Source: Leptodactylus fallax (lineage: Eukaryota > Chordata > Amphibia > Anura > Leptodactylidae). Taken from it: a stretch of DNA of 64,000 bases. How positions within the stretch are numbered: position 1 is the stretch's first letter; each line of letters starts with the position of its first letter. Shown here one piece after another: positions 23,680-35,690 of the stretch. Below the pieces are notes generated by a model. The model saw nothing but the letters and a program-made list of their open reading frames with translations. It had not been told where the DNA came from and did not search any database. Both the position numbers and the translations under genes were made by a program. Location: positions 4,757,501 to 4,821,500 of the forward strand of contig CAMRHE010000028.1 of the NCBI GenBank assembly GCA_947044405.1, read 5' to 3'.

Positions 23680-23961
23680 GCGCTGTCACCCTGAGCATTT
23701 TGGTGTTTTGTTTATCCAAATCTGTTCTTCCGTTCCAAAGATATAAGCCCTATTAGTGTGGACGCAAAGTAGGGTCTGCTAGTCAAGTGGGCGGTAACAC
23801 TGCATGATATACAGCACAGAGGGCCCGCCCCAGAGGAACCACAGTGTTACCGTCCACGTAATAGACTCTAATTTACATCAACACTAACAGGGCTTATATC
23901 TGAGGAATGGCTGAACAGATTTGGATAAGCAAAACACCAAAATGCTCAGGATGACAGCGCT
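23680..23961. mobile_element. Palindromic MITE, about 48-bp inverted arms
   Basis: GCGCTGTCACCCTGAGCATT, TTGGTGTTTTG on the left inverts against CAAAACACCAAAATGCTCAG, GATGACAGCGC on the right. The centre includes GCGGTAACACTG / CAGTGTTACCGTCC. Half copies lie at 13835-13995. Confidence 0.85.
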
Positions 23962-25940
23962 GATCAGATGATGGAGGTCATTGGACTTTACAGATCCTTG
24001 TTAATTAGGCACTGTGTAATGCTTAAGGTCCCCTGTGGTGGCGCTGCAGGGAAATTGAACACTTACAGCCAGATTCCCCACAGAATACAACTAATCGTTG
24101 CGAGTCCCTGCATAGTTGGTAACATTTATGCAGGGACTCACTTATGGTAACAGCTTACGGTCCTGGACACTGTGCAGAGCAAATGACCCCTTTAAATACT
24201 TTGCACCATCTATGTCGAGGAGTTGCCTGTGACAGACACAGAGATTACATTTGTCTAGAATTCCTTCTGTACCCGACCCTCAAAAAAGAAAATCATAAAT
24301 TTCAAAAAGTTTCATGTGGTTTAATATGGTTTCTTTTTATGATCTCGGAGGAAGTTCACAAGAACATAGCAAGGTCGTAGCGTCCCCGTGGTGCAATGCT
24401 CAGTCTGAATCAATCCCAAGGCCTCGGCACCGGCAGGCAGTGATATGACATGGAGACCTTCCACAATGCCGCCAGCCCGTGACCCATGTGAAGGCTCTAA
24501 CGCACCACAATTCATTTATCATCACGTGTTCAAGGAGTCTGAGAAGTGCAGGCCGCATGGGGGGAGGTAATGCAGCAGGGGTGACATCTGTGAAGGATGG
24601 GCAGCATGCTCACTGATGTATGACATAAATATGCATGACAAAAAGGGGACATCAAGGACAAATAAAGTCTTTTTCCTAGAAACAGCGCCACTTCTACCCA
24701 TAGGCTGTGTCTGGTATTGCAGTGTTCAAGTAAATGGGGCTGAGCTGCAATTCCAGACACAGCCCATAGACAAGAGTGGCACTGTGTCTGTAAAGAGACA
24801 AACAAAAACAAATCCTTTATTCTACCCCTTCACCACAGGAAGACAAAATCATGAATTTTAAAAGAGAGACTTTAAAGAATAGAAAGGACATTGGTCGCAT
24901 TCACATATTTTTTTATGCCACTATATAGAAATACTTGTAATATACTCTGGCCCAGATTTACCTAGAAAGTGGGCAAAAATTGCCCCAACTTGACCACTTT
25001 TTTCAGCTGAACGCACGATAACCACTACATGCAGAGATCTCCCCCTAGTGGTAGGTGCAGGTAAAGAGAATTTTAGTGTCAATGTGAAGGAAAGCAGCAG
25101 CAGCAAATCAATGCACCATATCTGCATGAATATACAGGTTAACCCGTTCCCAACATCCTCCGGAAGATGGCGGGTACTTAAACATGGCGGCTGCCAGGTC
25201 TCTGCTGTATCTTCGCATTGATCATGGGCATTAACCCTTCTGACGCCTTGTTCAATGCTGTCCAAGACGCCATTTTCCTGGCGATGCATGGGCGCAGCCA
25301 TTATGGGGTGGATTACCGGCCCCCAGAGTGAGATCCAGGGCCTGTGATCCATTGCCCCGACAGCCAGGAGCCTATTGTCTGGCATCACTTGTATCACTGG
25401 CATCACTTGTATCATTTGTATCACTTGTATCCCATTCGGTGCACTGATGTTACTAATAAAAAGCTAAATTAAAATACAAGCTTTACATAAAAAAAAAACT
25501 AAACTTGCAATATATGTCAAATGTCTTGAATTCCGCAATGAAATTTTCCATGGTCTCATTTCTGTTCTCTTAATCTGCACAGTAGTTCATTTGTTAAAGC
25601 AGCAGTTTGTGCTCCAGAGCAGCTCTTCCTACTGTGACTAGAAGAGAGTTGCAACCATAGAGAGGCATTTTGCAGGATACAGAAAGATCTATGGTCACTT
25701 GGGCATTCAACATGCATACATGTAATAATACACGGGCACCTCCCAGTCTTGCACACGCCATTCCAAGCAACACTCCAGCACCTTTTTATAGCTAGGCTGT
25801 CATCAAAGTAGATACAAAATCTGCTCTTGCTGATGCTGTCACCCATATATTGTACCTGTACCCATGTCTAGCACTTGTACCTATGCCTAGTACCTGCACA
25901 CAAGTCTATTTTCTGTCTCTGCAAAACACTACAAAGCTAA
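23962..25940. other. Gene-free stretch with one MITE fragment
   Basis: 24660-24800 matches the CATGGC palindromic family (TGGTATTGCAGTGTTCAAGT, GGGGCTGAGCTGCAATTCCA). 25380-25430 has short ATCACTTGTATC repeats. The 167-codon frame on the minus strand at 24921-25424 has no recognisable motif. Remaining sequence unassigned. Confidence 0.4.
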
Positions 25941-26121
25941 GGGCTAGTTCACATCTGCATTCGGTTTCCATTCGGGGAGTCTGCTTGGGGACCCCCCGAA
26001 TGGAAACCTATACGCATAGAAAAGCGTTTTACCTAAGGAAACCTGCGGACCCCATAGACTATAATGGGGTCTGTGTGGTTGATGCTCGGTTTCTGCACCA
26101 AACGCAGATGTGAACCGGCCC
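25941..26121. mobile_element. hAT-like MITE, copy 1
   Basis: Inverted ends GGGCTAGTTCACATCTGCAT and CGCAGATGTGAACCGGCCC. The interior is AT-poor with inverted CATTCGGGG / CCCCCGAATG. The family identity is from memory; a sister copy is at 29900-30087. Confidence 0.8.
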
Positions 26122-26922
26122 TAATACTAAAATGGACCTTCCAGGAATTTAGGTGATGTTACCAAAGGTCCTGGAAGCTGCACCAACACCAGGAAAGGTA
26201 ATAGGGGCATAGTGACCTGACTGTGAGAGAGGAGGGAACTATGGGAAGCATGTGAGAAATGGAGCTATAGGGAGCAGATTATGTGAGAGGCAGAGGAAGG
26301 ATGTTGGCAGAAGAGATAGGACAGAACTTTGCTGAATCTGAGGTCACTTGGCAGCTCTCACTAGTATCTGCAGGCAGCAGGGTGAGACTTCCTGATTGCA
26401 CAGCAACTCATGCTGCAAAAAAAAAAGTTACACTGTGATCATGTGACGTATTGAAGACATTGAAAGCAGGATAAGGAAAGACTCTGTGAGGAGACAACTA
26501 TTAAAGGGATGGGCTTTCAGACAATATGATGAGTAAAACAAAAATCACCGGAGTTCACCTTTAAAGATGCGTTTATACAACATTTATAGCATTTATACAG
26601 AAAGTCAGTAAGTAAAGCAACCACTGGATGCCCCAATCTAGAGATATCCAGAAAAAAACTGCTCCAAAACCAAAAAATAAATTCTGCAGTGACATATACT
26701 GCCTCTAAATCATATTAATATCATGTTTCATCGAGTCGTCACGCGTCTGTGTGTGAACAGTGCACAAAAAACTACACAAAGGAAGCAATGACCACATAAC
26801 AGCCCACAAGCACTCAGGAAAGTTATTAATACAAACCTCTGCATCTGGTGACCATCGATTACAGAAATACTGAGTTTTATAATGCAGCCTGAGGCTCTAC
26901 AAGGAATTACCAGAAGTACATA
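26122..26922. other. Gene-free stretch, nothing recognised
   Basis: No exon or named repeat seen. A-rich run at 26418-26427. Confidence 0.35.
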
Positions 26923-27283
26923 TTAAAGGGAAAGTGTCAAACTAAAAAAAATGTAGTGTGATATATACAGGCGGCATGTTATAGAGCAGATTGATGTATA
27001 GGATTATGGCAAAAGATTCAGTACAATTTATAAATTCATTGATCTACATTTCATTCTGGGCTTAGGAGTCCAGTGGGTGGTCTCATTGAGTAACAGTTAT
27101 CTCTATATGAGCACTCAGAAAGGAAAGGACCACCCACTTGACTCCTAAGCCCAAAATGAAATGTAGATCAAGGAATATATAAATTATACTGAATCTTTTG
27201 CCATAACCCTATATATCAATCTGCTCAGCTCCTCCTGCTCCATAACATGCAGTGAATTTTTAATTTGACAATTTCCCTTTAAC
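26923..27283. mobile_element. TTAA palindromic MITE (GGAGTCCAGTGGG family), copy 1
   Basis: It is bounded by TTAAAGGGAAAGTGTCAA and TTTGACAATTTCCCTTTAA. The inner hairpin is GGCTTAGGAGTCCAGTGGGT / ACCCACTTGACTCCTAAGCC. Arms share GATTGATGTATAGGATTATG. TTAA targets are typical of piggyBac-type elements. Confidence 0.9.
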
Positions 27284-27296
27284 AAAGCTGACACTA

Positions 27297-27715
27297 TTAA
27301 AGGGGTTTTCCAGCCCCAAATGTAGTTTTCATACTGATGTTGTCAGTAGGTGATCAATGGGTGTGTGAAACCGAGACCCCACACAGATCAGCTAGTCCAG
27401 CAGCCTCCACGCACCAGAAGTCAGTGAAGTGGACATGGGGGTACACACAGCCTGCACCTATCAAAGTAATAGGAGCGACATGGCAGCCCCATCAACTGCA
27501 TAGCGGTGGTTCTGGGGAACTGTAGTGCCGCTCCTATTACTTGAATAGGAGTAGCCTGCGCCTGCTCCTATCCCTCTGCGCCGGCTTCCACCGCCTGGGG
27601 ATCAGATCTGTGCAGGGTCCGGGTGTCAGATCTCCACAGATCACATACTGATACTGTGAGGATACTATGGATAGGTCATCAGTCCCCACCAATTGGGGAC
27701 GGAAAACCCCTTTAA
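27297..27715. mobile_element. TTAA interspersed repeat (GCAGCGCCGC family)
   Basis: It runs from TTAAAGGGGTTTTCCAGCCC to CGGAAAACCCCTTTAA, with GCCGCTCCTATTACTTGAAT inside. Full-length relative of 15590-15790 and 18440-18790. Confidence 0.75.
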
Positions 27716-28029
27716 GTACTTGATCTGGAGTTTCTCTATCTTTGCTATGGTGTAGGTAGGGCCCAGAACAAATTGGCCATATCCCTTAATATAATGGATG
27801 GTAAGAACCGGTGCATAGGGCCTGTAATTGAAGCAGTCAAGACTATGGGGAACCAACTCAAGGATCATGGAAAGGAGATGGGGAACAAACAAGAACAAGC
27901 TCAGAACCAATTTTGGTTAGAAGACCCAGAAGTTGCCACGATCTAAACCAACAAGGATAACGTTATATCTCCTATATGTTTGACATGAACATAATATTAA
28001 TACATAATGATATCTTTATCATCCTACCT
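27716..28029. other. Gene-free stretch, nothing recognised
   Basis: Repeat-poor sequence with no feature I can support. Confidence 0.3.
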
Positions 28030-29350
28030 GTCTGAGGATGAAGCTTGTAGAGGTGGTACTCCCATCCGATCTCTTCAGTCTACTTCTTCTTGATGTGGTC
28101 CCTCTTGATACCTCAACAACAACGGGGAAATTTCCTAAATACATTGAAGACCGGACCAACATCTCTAGGTACTAGACTTGCACTGGGCTCTGAGGGACTC
28201 TCATATCTCAAAGCAATAGACATTAGAATCTTGGAAACCTATGAAGACCCCTTAAAGATCAAGTAGACCTTCTGTATCTCCTAATGAATACCCAACTTAT
28301 AACCACACTAAAGAAGTTTATGGTCAACCTACAGCTACCACCCCCCTTGGTTCTGCTTCCACATGGCTCTCTGCCCTCGCCTTCACACATGGGTCAACTC
28401 GATAAGGGACATCCCAAGACTGATGATAGTTGTACCTGGAAGATGGGAGTGTGCAGAGCTTCAGTTATTCCGTTCTTGGAGTAGGAATTCCTGGACATGT
28501 CTACAAGAACATGTCCTCTCAGCAGGGGCGAAGGAAGATGACCACACAAGATCACCAAAGCTCCTCAGCCCTCTTGTCCAAGGTCCTTCTAGCTCTCCAC
28601 CTCCACCACTACCATCATCCTCATCTTCTACAGAGCTGGCATCTTCAGCACCTTAGCTCCAAGTACAGGATCCAAGAGCAGGGAACTGACTGCTAAGCCT
28701 GGCTGTATCACTGATGCTTCAGCAAAGTCTGTGCAGCTCAAGAGCAAGTCCTCAGTCCATCCAGGCATAGATATTCACCCTCCTTCTTCAGCCTGCCAGA
28801 AGTAAAGGTTCTTGCCAGCTATGACCTACCTCTCAAGGTCTTCCAGGAAGAGTGAGCTGGACTGGCAGTCTTGAAATGTAGATTTAACACAAGACTCTGA
28901 TAGGCTGCTGATTCTCCCAAGACCTGCCTCAACTGAGAAGATGTGAATTAACCTGTGATGACCCAGAGGGGATGTTTCTTCTCTTTCTTTTTTTGGGATC
29001 CTAACACTTCCCCGACCGACCTACCTCAGCGCTGCATATATTTCGCCGGTTTCTATTCTGGATTCTTAATGAAGACTCCAGGGCTCTGAGCGCTTGGTGG
29101 ACTATTTTAGAAACTCCTGGCATTGCCATATGTCTCTGTACGCTTCAATATTGTACTTTTTTTGAGGACGGTCTGTGCAGATCCCTAGCTGCAGCTTTCA
29201 CTGTGTAGCAGAGATTCTTGCTCTTTCCCCAAGCCTCTCCAAATCCTTAATACTGCACCAAGTTTAGCAGAGTCTTGGGAGGCAGCCAGATAGCGGGTAC
29301 CTTGATGTTCTTGCTCTGTCACTGTTCCTAGAGAATTTTTGGACTCCGAC
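28030..29350. other. Repeat-poor 1.3-kb block, possible 5' end of a neighbouring gene
   Basis: This is one of the longest stretches free of MITE ends or tandem units. On the minus strand AG|GTAGGT donor-like sites occur near 28840 and 29025, and AAATATATGCAGCG lies near 29040. No coding exon is recognised. CACNB4 lies downstream of STAM2 in mammals in the same orientation, so a 5' exon or promoter could sit here; this is speculation. Confidence 0.25.
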
Positions 29351-29420
29351 CATCCTATTTATTGTAAGTAGGACAATTTCATGGTTTCTCGTCATTCATG
29401 AAGAACTTAAAGGAACAACA

Positions 29421-29899
29421 AGATAGAATATACACCGAGATAGGGTATATACATAAAGATAGAATATACACATATAGAGAGAGTATATCTATATAGATAG
29501 TATATATACAGAGAGTATATACATAAAGATAAAATACACAAATATAGAGAGAGTATATACATATAGATAGCATATATACATATAGAGAGAGTATATACAT
29601 ATAGATAGTATATATACATATAGTATATACAGCTAAATATAGAATATTTACATAAAGAAAATATTCACATTTAGATAGAATATATACACAAGGATAGATT
29701 GTACACCTAAAATAGAATATACAGATAAAGATAGAATAGACATCTAAGGAGAGAATATATACATAAAAATGGAATATACACCTGAGAAGAAAATATATAC
29801 ATAAGGATAGAATATACACCTAACGATACAATATAAACCTAAGTATAGAATATACACCTAACAATACTATATATACTTAAATATAGAATATACAGCTAA
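29421..29899. repeat. AT-rich minisatellite, about 20-bp units
   Basis: Degenerate units around GATAGAATATACACATATA repeat to 29899 and resume at 30090-30135 after an inserted MITE. Long frames of the MYILSLCIYF type are produced by the repeat. Confidence 0.85.
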
Positions 29900-30087
29900 G
29901 GCCCAGTTCACATGCAGCACTTTCCTCTCCGCTTGCTTCGTGCGGAAACCACACGGACCTCATTATAGTCTATGGGGTCCGCGGGTTTCCCAAGTAAACT
30001 GCTTTTTTATGCGTATAGATTTCCGTTCGGGGGGGTCCCCAAGCGGATTCCCCGAACGGAAACCCGAATGCAGATTTGAACCGGGCC
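29900..30087. mobile_element. hAT-like MITE, copy 2, inserted in the AT-rich array
   Basis: Ends GGCCCAGTTCACATGCAG and CAGATTTGAACCGGGCC flank CGTTCGGGG / CCCCGAACG. It is related to 25941-26121 and splits the minisatellite cleanly. Confidence 0.8.
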
Positions 30088-30399
30088 TAAGGAAAGAATA
30101 TATACATAAATATAGAATATACATGATACATATATACAGATAACATATAAAAAGATCTGAAACAATCATATATTTGCAGTTAGGCTAACGTTTCTGGAGG
30201 GGCGTGAGACTGTGTTATCTCAGAGATTGTCAGATTTCTCTCTTAAAGTCAGCCTCTCTCCAGACAAAAGAGGCTGATAACAGGGAACAGTAGACAGAAT
30301 ACATTCACAGTGAAAAGAAATGAAACTTTTGGTTTAAAGTCATTTTTCGGAGCTTTATATGCATTGGAAAGGTAAACGCAAGCAGTGGATAAAATCTAT
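30088..30399. other. End of the AT-rich array and unassigned sequence
   Basis: 30088-30135 is the resumed minisatellite. 30136-30399 shows nothing recognisable. Confidence 0.4.
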
Positions 30400-30735
30400 G
30401 GATGGCAGGTGATAGAGCAGGAGGAGCTGAGCATATATGTTATATCTATCTTTCTATAGTATCTATCTATATTAGCAGGAGTGGATTTACTACAATGTGA
30501 ATTTATTTTAATCATTTACATGTCTGTCTTTCTAGATTTAGGAGTCCAGTGGGTGGTCCTGCTCACTGATTGATATCATTCCTTGTCAGTCACTGTCTGG
30601 GACCGCCCACTGGACTCCTAAGACCCAAAATGGCAGAGATTTAATTGAATAAAATACAAGTTTTACTAAATCTTTTCCCACCATACTATGTATCAATCTG
30701 CTCAGCTCCTCCTGCTCTATAACATGCTGCCTGCC
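30400..30735. mobile_element. TTAA palindromic MITE (GGAGTCCAGTGGG family), copy 2
   Basis: GGCAGGTGATAGAGCAGGAG to TCCTGCTCTATAACATGCTG, with inner TTAGGAGTCCAGTGGGTGGT / CGCCCACTGGACTCCTAAG. The outer TTAA ends are eroded. Confidence 0.8.
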
Positions 30736-30904
30736 AATAAAGCAGCAGCCACAGAAACATGAAAGGTCATTAAAATTCACCCACTGAACACAGATCTTTC
30801 CAAACTTATATCATGCAGCCATGGTTGTTTTAAAAAGAAGAGGCTTTCTCCTGACAACCCTTCCACACAGACCATACTTGTACTGGTATGAATTTAAACA
30901 CGTA

Positions 30905-31310
30905 ACATACTAACTGAGGCCTGCAGAGACTTAGATGTAGCTCTTGGATTTTCTTCCAGTATTTCTAAGCATTGCCCTTCTGACCTTGGGGTGAGTTTGA
31001 GGGATGTCACTCCTGGGAAGCTTTTCAGCTGTCTTGAATGTTTTCCAGTTGTGAATAATCTTTCTCATGGTACAATAATGGATTTCAGATTGATGGGTAG
31101 CAACACTGACGTCTCTTAGATCATTGCTGATGTCTTTCCTCCTTGGCATTGTTAACACATACTTGAATTCTTTGCATCAGCAAACTGCCAAAACATCTGC
31201 ATTTTTAGAGGTGGTCACATTTATTGATGATCGATGAATCAAGGCATTAAACTGACTGCTACTTGTTTTTTCACATGATTGAGTGCAAGTGTGTGTACGT
31301 ACTTAGCTAG
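30905..31310 (-). pseudogene. Tc1-like transposase remnant, N-terminal part
   Basis: A 75-codon frame (31158-30931) contains PRRKDISNDLRDVSVATHQS, then RKIIHNWKTFKTAEKLPRSD, the bipartite DNA-binding helix-turn-helix region of fish and frog Tc1 transposases. The catalytic DDE part is missing: the frame jumps to an R-N-T-G-R-K-S fragment and stops. Sequence upstream (31190-31290, TTTTAGAGGTGGTCACATTT) is Tc1-like terminal DNA. Inactive. Confidence 0.8.
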
Positions 31311-31324
31311 TGGAAGCTTATATG

Positions 31325-31505
31325 GCTGGCAAAGTGTAAAACAGTTCCCCACCTGACCACAGGCTGTATGTGGTCGTAAAGTTCAAATCAATGGAGCTCA
31401 GGTGCAATACCACAACCTATGGATAGGTGAGGCGCCGTTTCTAAAAGAAAGCATCCATGCTTTTCTTATCCTGTACAGTCCCTATAAGGTGTAATATTCC
31501 TTTAA
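31325..31505. mobile_element. CATGGC palindromic MITE, diverged copy
   Basis: GGCTGTATGTGGTCGTAAAG, TCAATGGAGCTCAGGTGCAA and AGGCGCCGTTTCTAAAAGAA match the family at 33860-34050. Confidence 0.55.
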
Positions 31506-31874
31506 ATTTCATAGAGCAAGTCTCAGCACAAGGAAAGTTTTCCTTTTGCGGTCTCACCAAGGGAGTTCTGTGCGGAAACCAAACGCTGAGAACACTTTAT
31601 TGCTCCTGGCAAAACTGACTTTGAAGTGAAAGTTTCATTAGGAGTCAGAATACTTTTAATCATTTTCCATTTTAATGTGATAGCAAAGAGACCGACAGAC
31701 AGGTAGGTAGGGGTGAATTCACATGTGGCAGATGTGGTGCCCAAATCTCTGTGCCTTTCTCATACATCTAAAAGGAGTTTGTAGAAAGACAGGAACCTGC
31801 TGCAGAAACAACCCCATTCAGATTTACAGAAAACAGGTCCAGTGGCAGAAAAGTCCCATCGCAAATACATTTTC
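31506..31874. other. Gene-free stretch, nothing recognised
   Basis: No exon or repeat end seen. Confidence 0.35.
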
Positions 31875-32436
31875 TTAAAGGGAAAGTGGGACCAGAAAAT
31901 GACCTATTTTTTAGTCTAGTTTTATGTTAAACATAATTAAAACTTTTCATGTTTTTATCTAGTTTTTTTTTAATTACTAAAAAGTCTGCAGTTCTGACTT
32001 TGGCCACCAAGCCCAAAAATATGCTGAGACTTCCTGTTTGCTGTAAATTTCTTTGCAGCAGTCACCTCACTTACAGCACACTGATGATCACAGCGATCAT
32101 GGATATTTAGATAAGACACAGAATCCACCAGTCACAATAAGTGATGTCACATCTTATCTACTCCCCTCTCTGCACAGGTCACAGAGGAGGCCTAGAAAAC
32201 TCTCCCATAGAAGTCAATAGGGTCTGCTCCAGACCGTTGTATCTAAGGCCCATGGTCCATCTCCAGGTGTCAGGAAATCACAAACTTTTTTAGGCTTAGT
32301 GGCAAGAGTTGGAATTGTGAGATAGAAAATAACATGGAAAATTAAAAAAAAATCACCAAAAATTCTTAAAAAATATGTTTAAAATAGAAACATGATTTAC
32401 CCAATAGATAGTTTCCTGGTGACACTTTCCCTTTAA
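31875..32436. mobile_element. TTAA MITE, about 560 bp
   Basis: It runs from TTAAAGGGAAAGTGGGACC to CTGGTGACACTTTCCCTTTAA. Arms contain inverted TTTTTAGTCTAGTTTTATG / AAAATAGAAACATGATTTA. The interior (GATCACAGCGATCATGGATA) recurs inverted at 413-640, and the right end recurs at 41585-41671. Confidence 0.8.
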
Positions 32437-32879
32437 AGCAAACAGTATCATGCTACACATAGAATATCATAGCAACATACAACTAAACAGTTTCCCCTTA
32501 AAGGGAAAGTCCCTTAAAAAGGGTTACAACTTCTTACTAACCCACAGGATAGGTGATGTGTGTTGGACTGTAGGGACCCCCAAGAATTACAGGAAAGGGG
32601 GTCCCACTTCTCCATTTGTATAGAGGTGTGGCCATGCATACTCATGCTATGCTTAGGAGTCCAGTGGGCGGTCCTGCTCGGTGATTCACAGCCTCCCTTA
32701 TCTCAGTATGGACACTGAATAGGCCCGCCCACTGGACTCCTAACCACATGAGTAGGGGATCAGGTAATACAAGTTATGGAGGGTTCACATGGTGGGACCT
32801 CAGATTTCCTACTCCCAATGACCTCAATCCCCTTGGCTCCTCCTCCTCTATAATACACCACCTACAGTTTGGAATTTTA
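32437..32879. mobile_element. TTAA palindromic MITE (GGAGTCCAGTGGG family), copy 3
   Basis: The central hairpin GCTTAGGAGTCCAGTGGGCG / CGCCCACTGGACTCCTAA is at 32650-32752. The arms are eroded. 32500-32640 is a TTAA-type fragment (CCACAGGATAGGTGATG). Confidence 0.7.
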
Positions 32880-33844
32880 ATGTAGAATACGGTATTACAG
32901 ATCTTTTTGAAATTTGTAACAGTTTTTGCAACAAAAACAAAAGACATCACAAACTTTTTGGCAGAATTTTTTTTTTTAATTGGTAACAATCCTGAAAATA
33001 AATATAACAATTTAGTATTGTGCAAGGAAGAAGAGAATAAGCGACATCCCATGAACACCATGAAACCTTTTCTTAATGCCATAGCAAAGAATAAAATAAT
33101 TATTACACTATCTACATTGTATCTCTCCCATAAAGTGATAAGATTACAAGTTAAACATTATCTTCCGGGGCTCCTCCTCCTCCGTGACATCACAATGCTG
33201 CCGCATATATATATATATCTACAAACTTCAGAGTCGTCCCCTCCTCCCAGACAAATGGTTTACACAAGGTGAATATATATATATTTATATATAAAATTTC
33301 ACATAGACAACTGTCTATATAAGACGTGGGCGAGGGGCGCCTGCTGTCGGACTACAAGTATCAGCATGCCCAAAGCTTGAAGTCCGTCAGCAGGGGCGCG
33401 CCATTCACCGCTTTGGTCTATATACACTATTTATACATTTTATATATCATAAACTATGTCATCTGTAAATGCAACCAATCAATCTCCAGCAATTCACTCA
33501 CGGACAGGACGTAACACTCGGCCGAAACGCGTTGGAACGTGGTTTCATTTGTCGTACGAAATTGGACAGGACAGCGATAGATAAAGTCAGGAATAAAGAA
33601 AAACAGAGCAGGTGTGAACAGTCACTTAAAACTTGGAAAACAGTGATCCCTATTGTAAATAATAGGGGTGGGGGGGGGGGTTCTGAAATCAATCATCAAA
33701 ATTTCACAGAATTTTACAGAAGTGAACCTCTTACTATATATTGAGAAAGCTGTCATATTGTGGACTGATGATGTCACAGGTCTCTCAGTGATGTCACCGT
33801 CTCTGCCATCTATTTCCATAATATATTATATAAGAAGCCTGGAC
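32880..33844. other. Repeat-poor AT-rich block with a CGAAACGCGTTG core
   Basis: (TA)n runs lie at 33209-33219 and 33274-33294, and a G-run at 33669-33680. ACTCGGCCGAAACGCGTTGG at 33510-33529 resembles a GAAACGCG motif I associate with frog repeats. Splice-like TTATTTTCAG occurs on the minus strand near 32993. No exon identified; could be distal 3' UTR or intergenic. Confidence 0.3.
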
Positions 33845-34060
33845 TGATGGGGTCCAGAATTAGAAAAACATGGCCACCTTATTCCAAAAACAGCACCGTG
33901 ACTGTCTACAGGTTGTGTCTAGAATTACAGCTGGGCTTCATTGAAGTGAACAGGGCTAAGCTGCAATACCACGTGCAACCTGTAGACAGGTGTGGCACTG
34001 TTTTTGCCAAAGCAGCCATGTTTTTGTAGTCATGTACATCCCCCTTTAATATTGGATAGC
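33845..34060. mobile_element. CATGGC palindromic MITE, near-complete copy
   Basis: AAAACATGGCCACCTTATTC, CAAAAACAGCACCGT inverts against GTGGCACTGTTTTTGCCAAA, GCAGCCATGTTTTT; the centre holds ACAGGTTGTGT / GCAACCTGTAGAC. Confidence 0.8.
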
Positions 34061-35189
34061 AAACACTCAGAGATCACAATCTTATCCGGGTGCTGTAAAA
34101 AAGACAAGATAAACGGCCACAACGGGTGGTCCTAGAGCCCCCTGCTCTTGGTAAATATCGATTATATCGGGTTTTCATCACCAGGAGAGCTGTAAGGAAT
34201 ATAATTATCATTTGCCCCTAATGCCCCAATTTACACCACTTGTAAATAGATTGATTGGGGTAATTGCTTAAAATGCGTGGCCCCAAAAGTGAAGCCTCGT
34301 AAAAAATATATTAATTTCCTGCCTCCACCCTGCAAGGGTTAAATAGGTTGTGCAGGGTTAAAAAAACATGACCGCATCTTCAATTTCAGGTCCATTGAAG
34401 TGAATAGGGCTCAGATGCAATTCCACTAACAGCCTGAGGACATGTGTGGCGCTGTTTCAATCCATGTTTACCAATCCTGCACAACCCCTTTAAAGAGGCA
34501 CTTCCAGAACACTCAATTTTCCATTAAGGTGCGGTTTTCTACGTCACAGTCTCTATCGCTGGTTATATACAACCAGTGACTTCCACAGGGTGGCGCTCTA
34601 GTCGGCGTCTACAGGTTCGCCACCATAAAAAAAACCTGACAACTGAGCCCGGATACAAACAGAGGCCTACAAAAAGGCTTCGGTGTCAGCAAAAAGTTTC
34701 TGTTTTTGACTGGTGGACAAATACATCACAGTTCAGATATGGTGCTGGTGGACGCCATTCACACACAGGACACAAGGAGGAGCCATAGTCCTCCGAAGTT
34801 CAGCGGGAGACATTGGGGAAGCCCTTACTAACTGCAGTACCTACCAGAAAGGGGAGGATCAACTAAGTGCCCCGCCCTAAAAAATCTAATGAGATGAAGA
34901 TTTTTTGAATTTCTTATGTTCACATTTCTTGGTTTTAAACTGGTTGTAATTGATTGACAAAAAGGGCTTCCTAGAAATAGCGCCACCCTTGTCCACAGGC
35001 TATGTCTGGTATTGCAGTTTGGTCACATTGAATAAAAGTCCCAGGAGACCCCTTTAAACAGGGGTACCCAGGACCCTTGTGAATGGTAGTGGTCCCATTT
35101 AGATTGGTGGACTGGTAATTTACTCCTTGGGACTAAACTGCGATACCAGTCACGACCTGTGGTCTGGTGTGGCACTATTTCCCCCTAAA
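34061..35189. repeat. Two CATGGC-family copies separated by unassigned sequence
   Basis: Copies at 34345-34494 (AACATGACCGCATCTTCAAT ... CTGCACAACCCCTTTAA) and 34965-35180 (CCTAGAAATAGCGCCACCCT ... GGTGTGGCACTATTTCCCCC). The rest shows no gene. Confidence 0.6.
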
Positions 35190-35690
35190 AAAATAGATAT
35201 TATTTTCTAATTTCATACAATCCCCCTCAAATTATAAAATAAGATTAGAAATTTTACCCTAAAATAGAAAGTCCAGAAAATATAATTCCTTGAGACACCC
35301 GTTTTTTGGAAATATTGATGAAAACCTACAAAGGTTGGATACTCTGCTTTCCAAGATTCCTGAATGCAATTTTGCCTGGTTATGCTCCCATATTAATGCA
35401 TGAAACGAGGCCGATACACTGCTAAGAATTTTAGGAAAGCTGGGTGACAACCATCATTGTATTTGTCAACTCAAAGATTAATATTTGCCGGAGATTTTCT
35501 ATATTTTAGAGGAAATGGCTCTTATTTGCAGAATATTAGAGATGCCAACAATGCTCTGGGGCAGATAGAAAAATAGACCTGTATTTCCTGCGATGAGTTG
35601 CTGAAAGTCACTCGGACATTTCAAGCTGTCAGCACCCGCTTAACATCACAGATTTTGTGACAACTTTCACCATTACAGAGAAATCTAAAT
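35190..35690. other. Repeat-poor block, candidate conserved non-coding element
   Basis: AT-rich without repeat ends. Includes CCCATATTAATGCATGAAAC and CTCAAAGATTAATATTTGCC. Flanked abruptly by MITEs. Confidence 0.3.

Noticed and set aside
24921..25424. 167-codon frame on the minus strand
   Set aside because: Begins in an ATCACTTGTATC repeat and has no recognisable motif or conserved composition.
28363..28696. Overlapping Ser/Pro/His-rich frames on the plus strand
   Set aside because: Low-complexity CCACCACTACCATCATCC sequence explains them; no family match.
29379..29819. 146-codon hydrophobic frame (YILSLCIYF repeats) resembling a membrane protein
   Set aside because: Product of the AT-rich 20-bp minisatellite; no start context or non-repeat portion.
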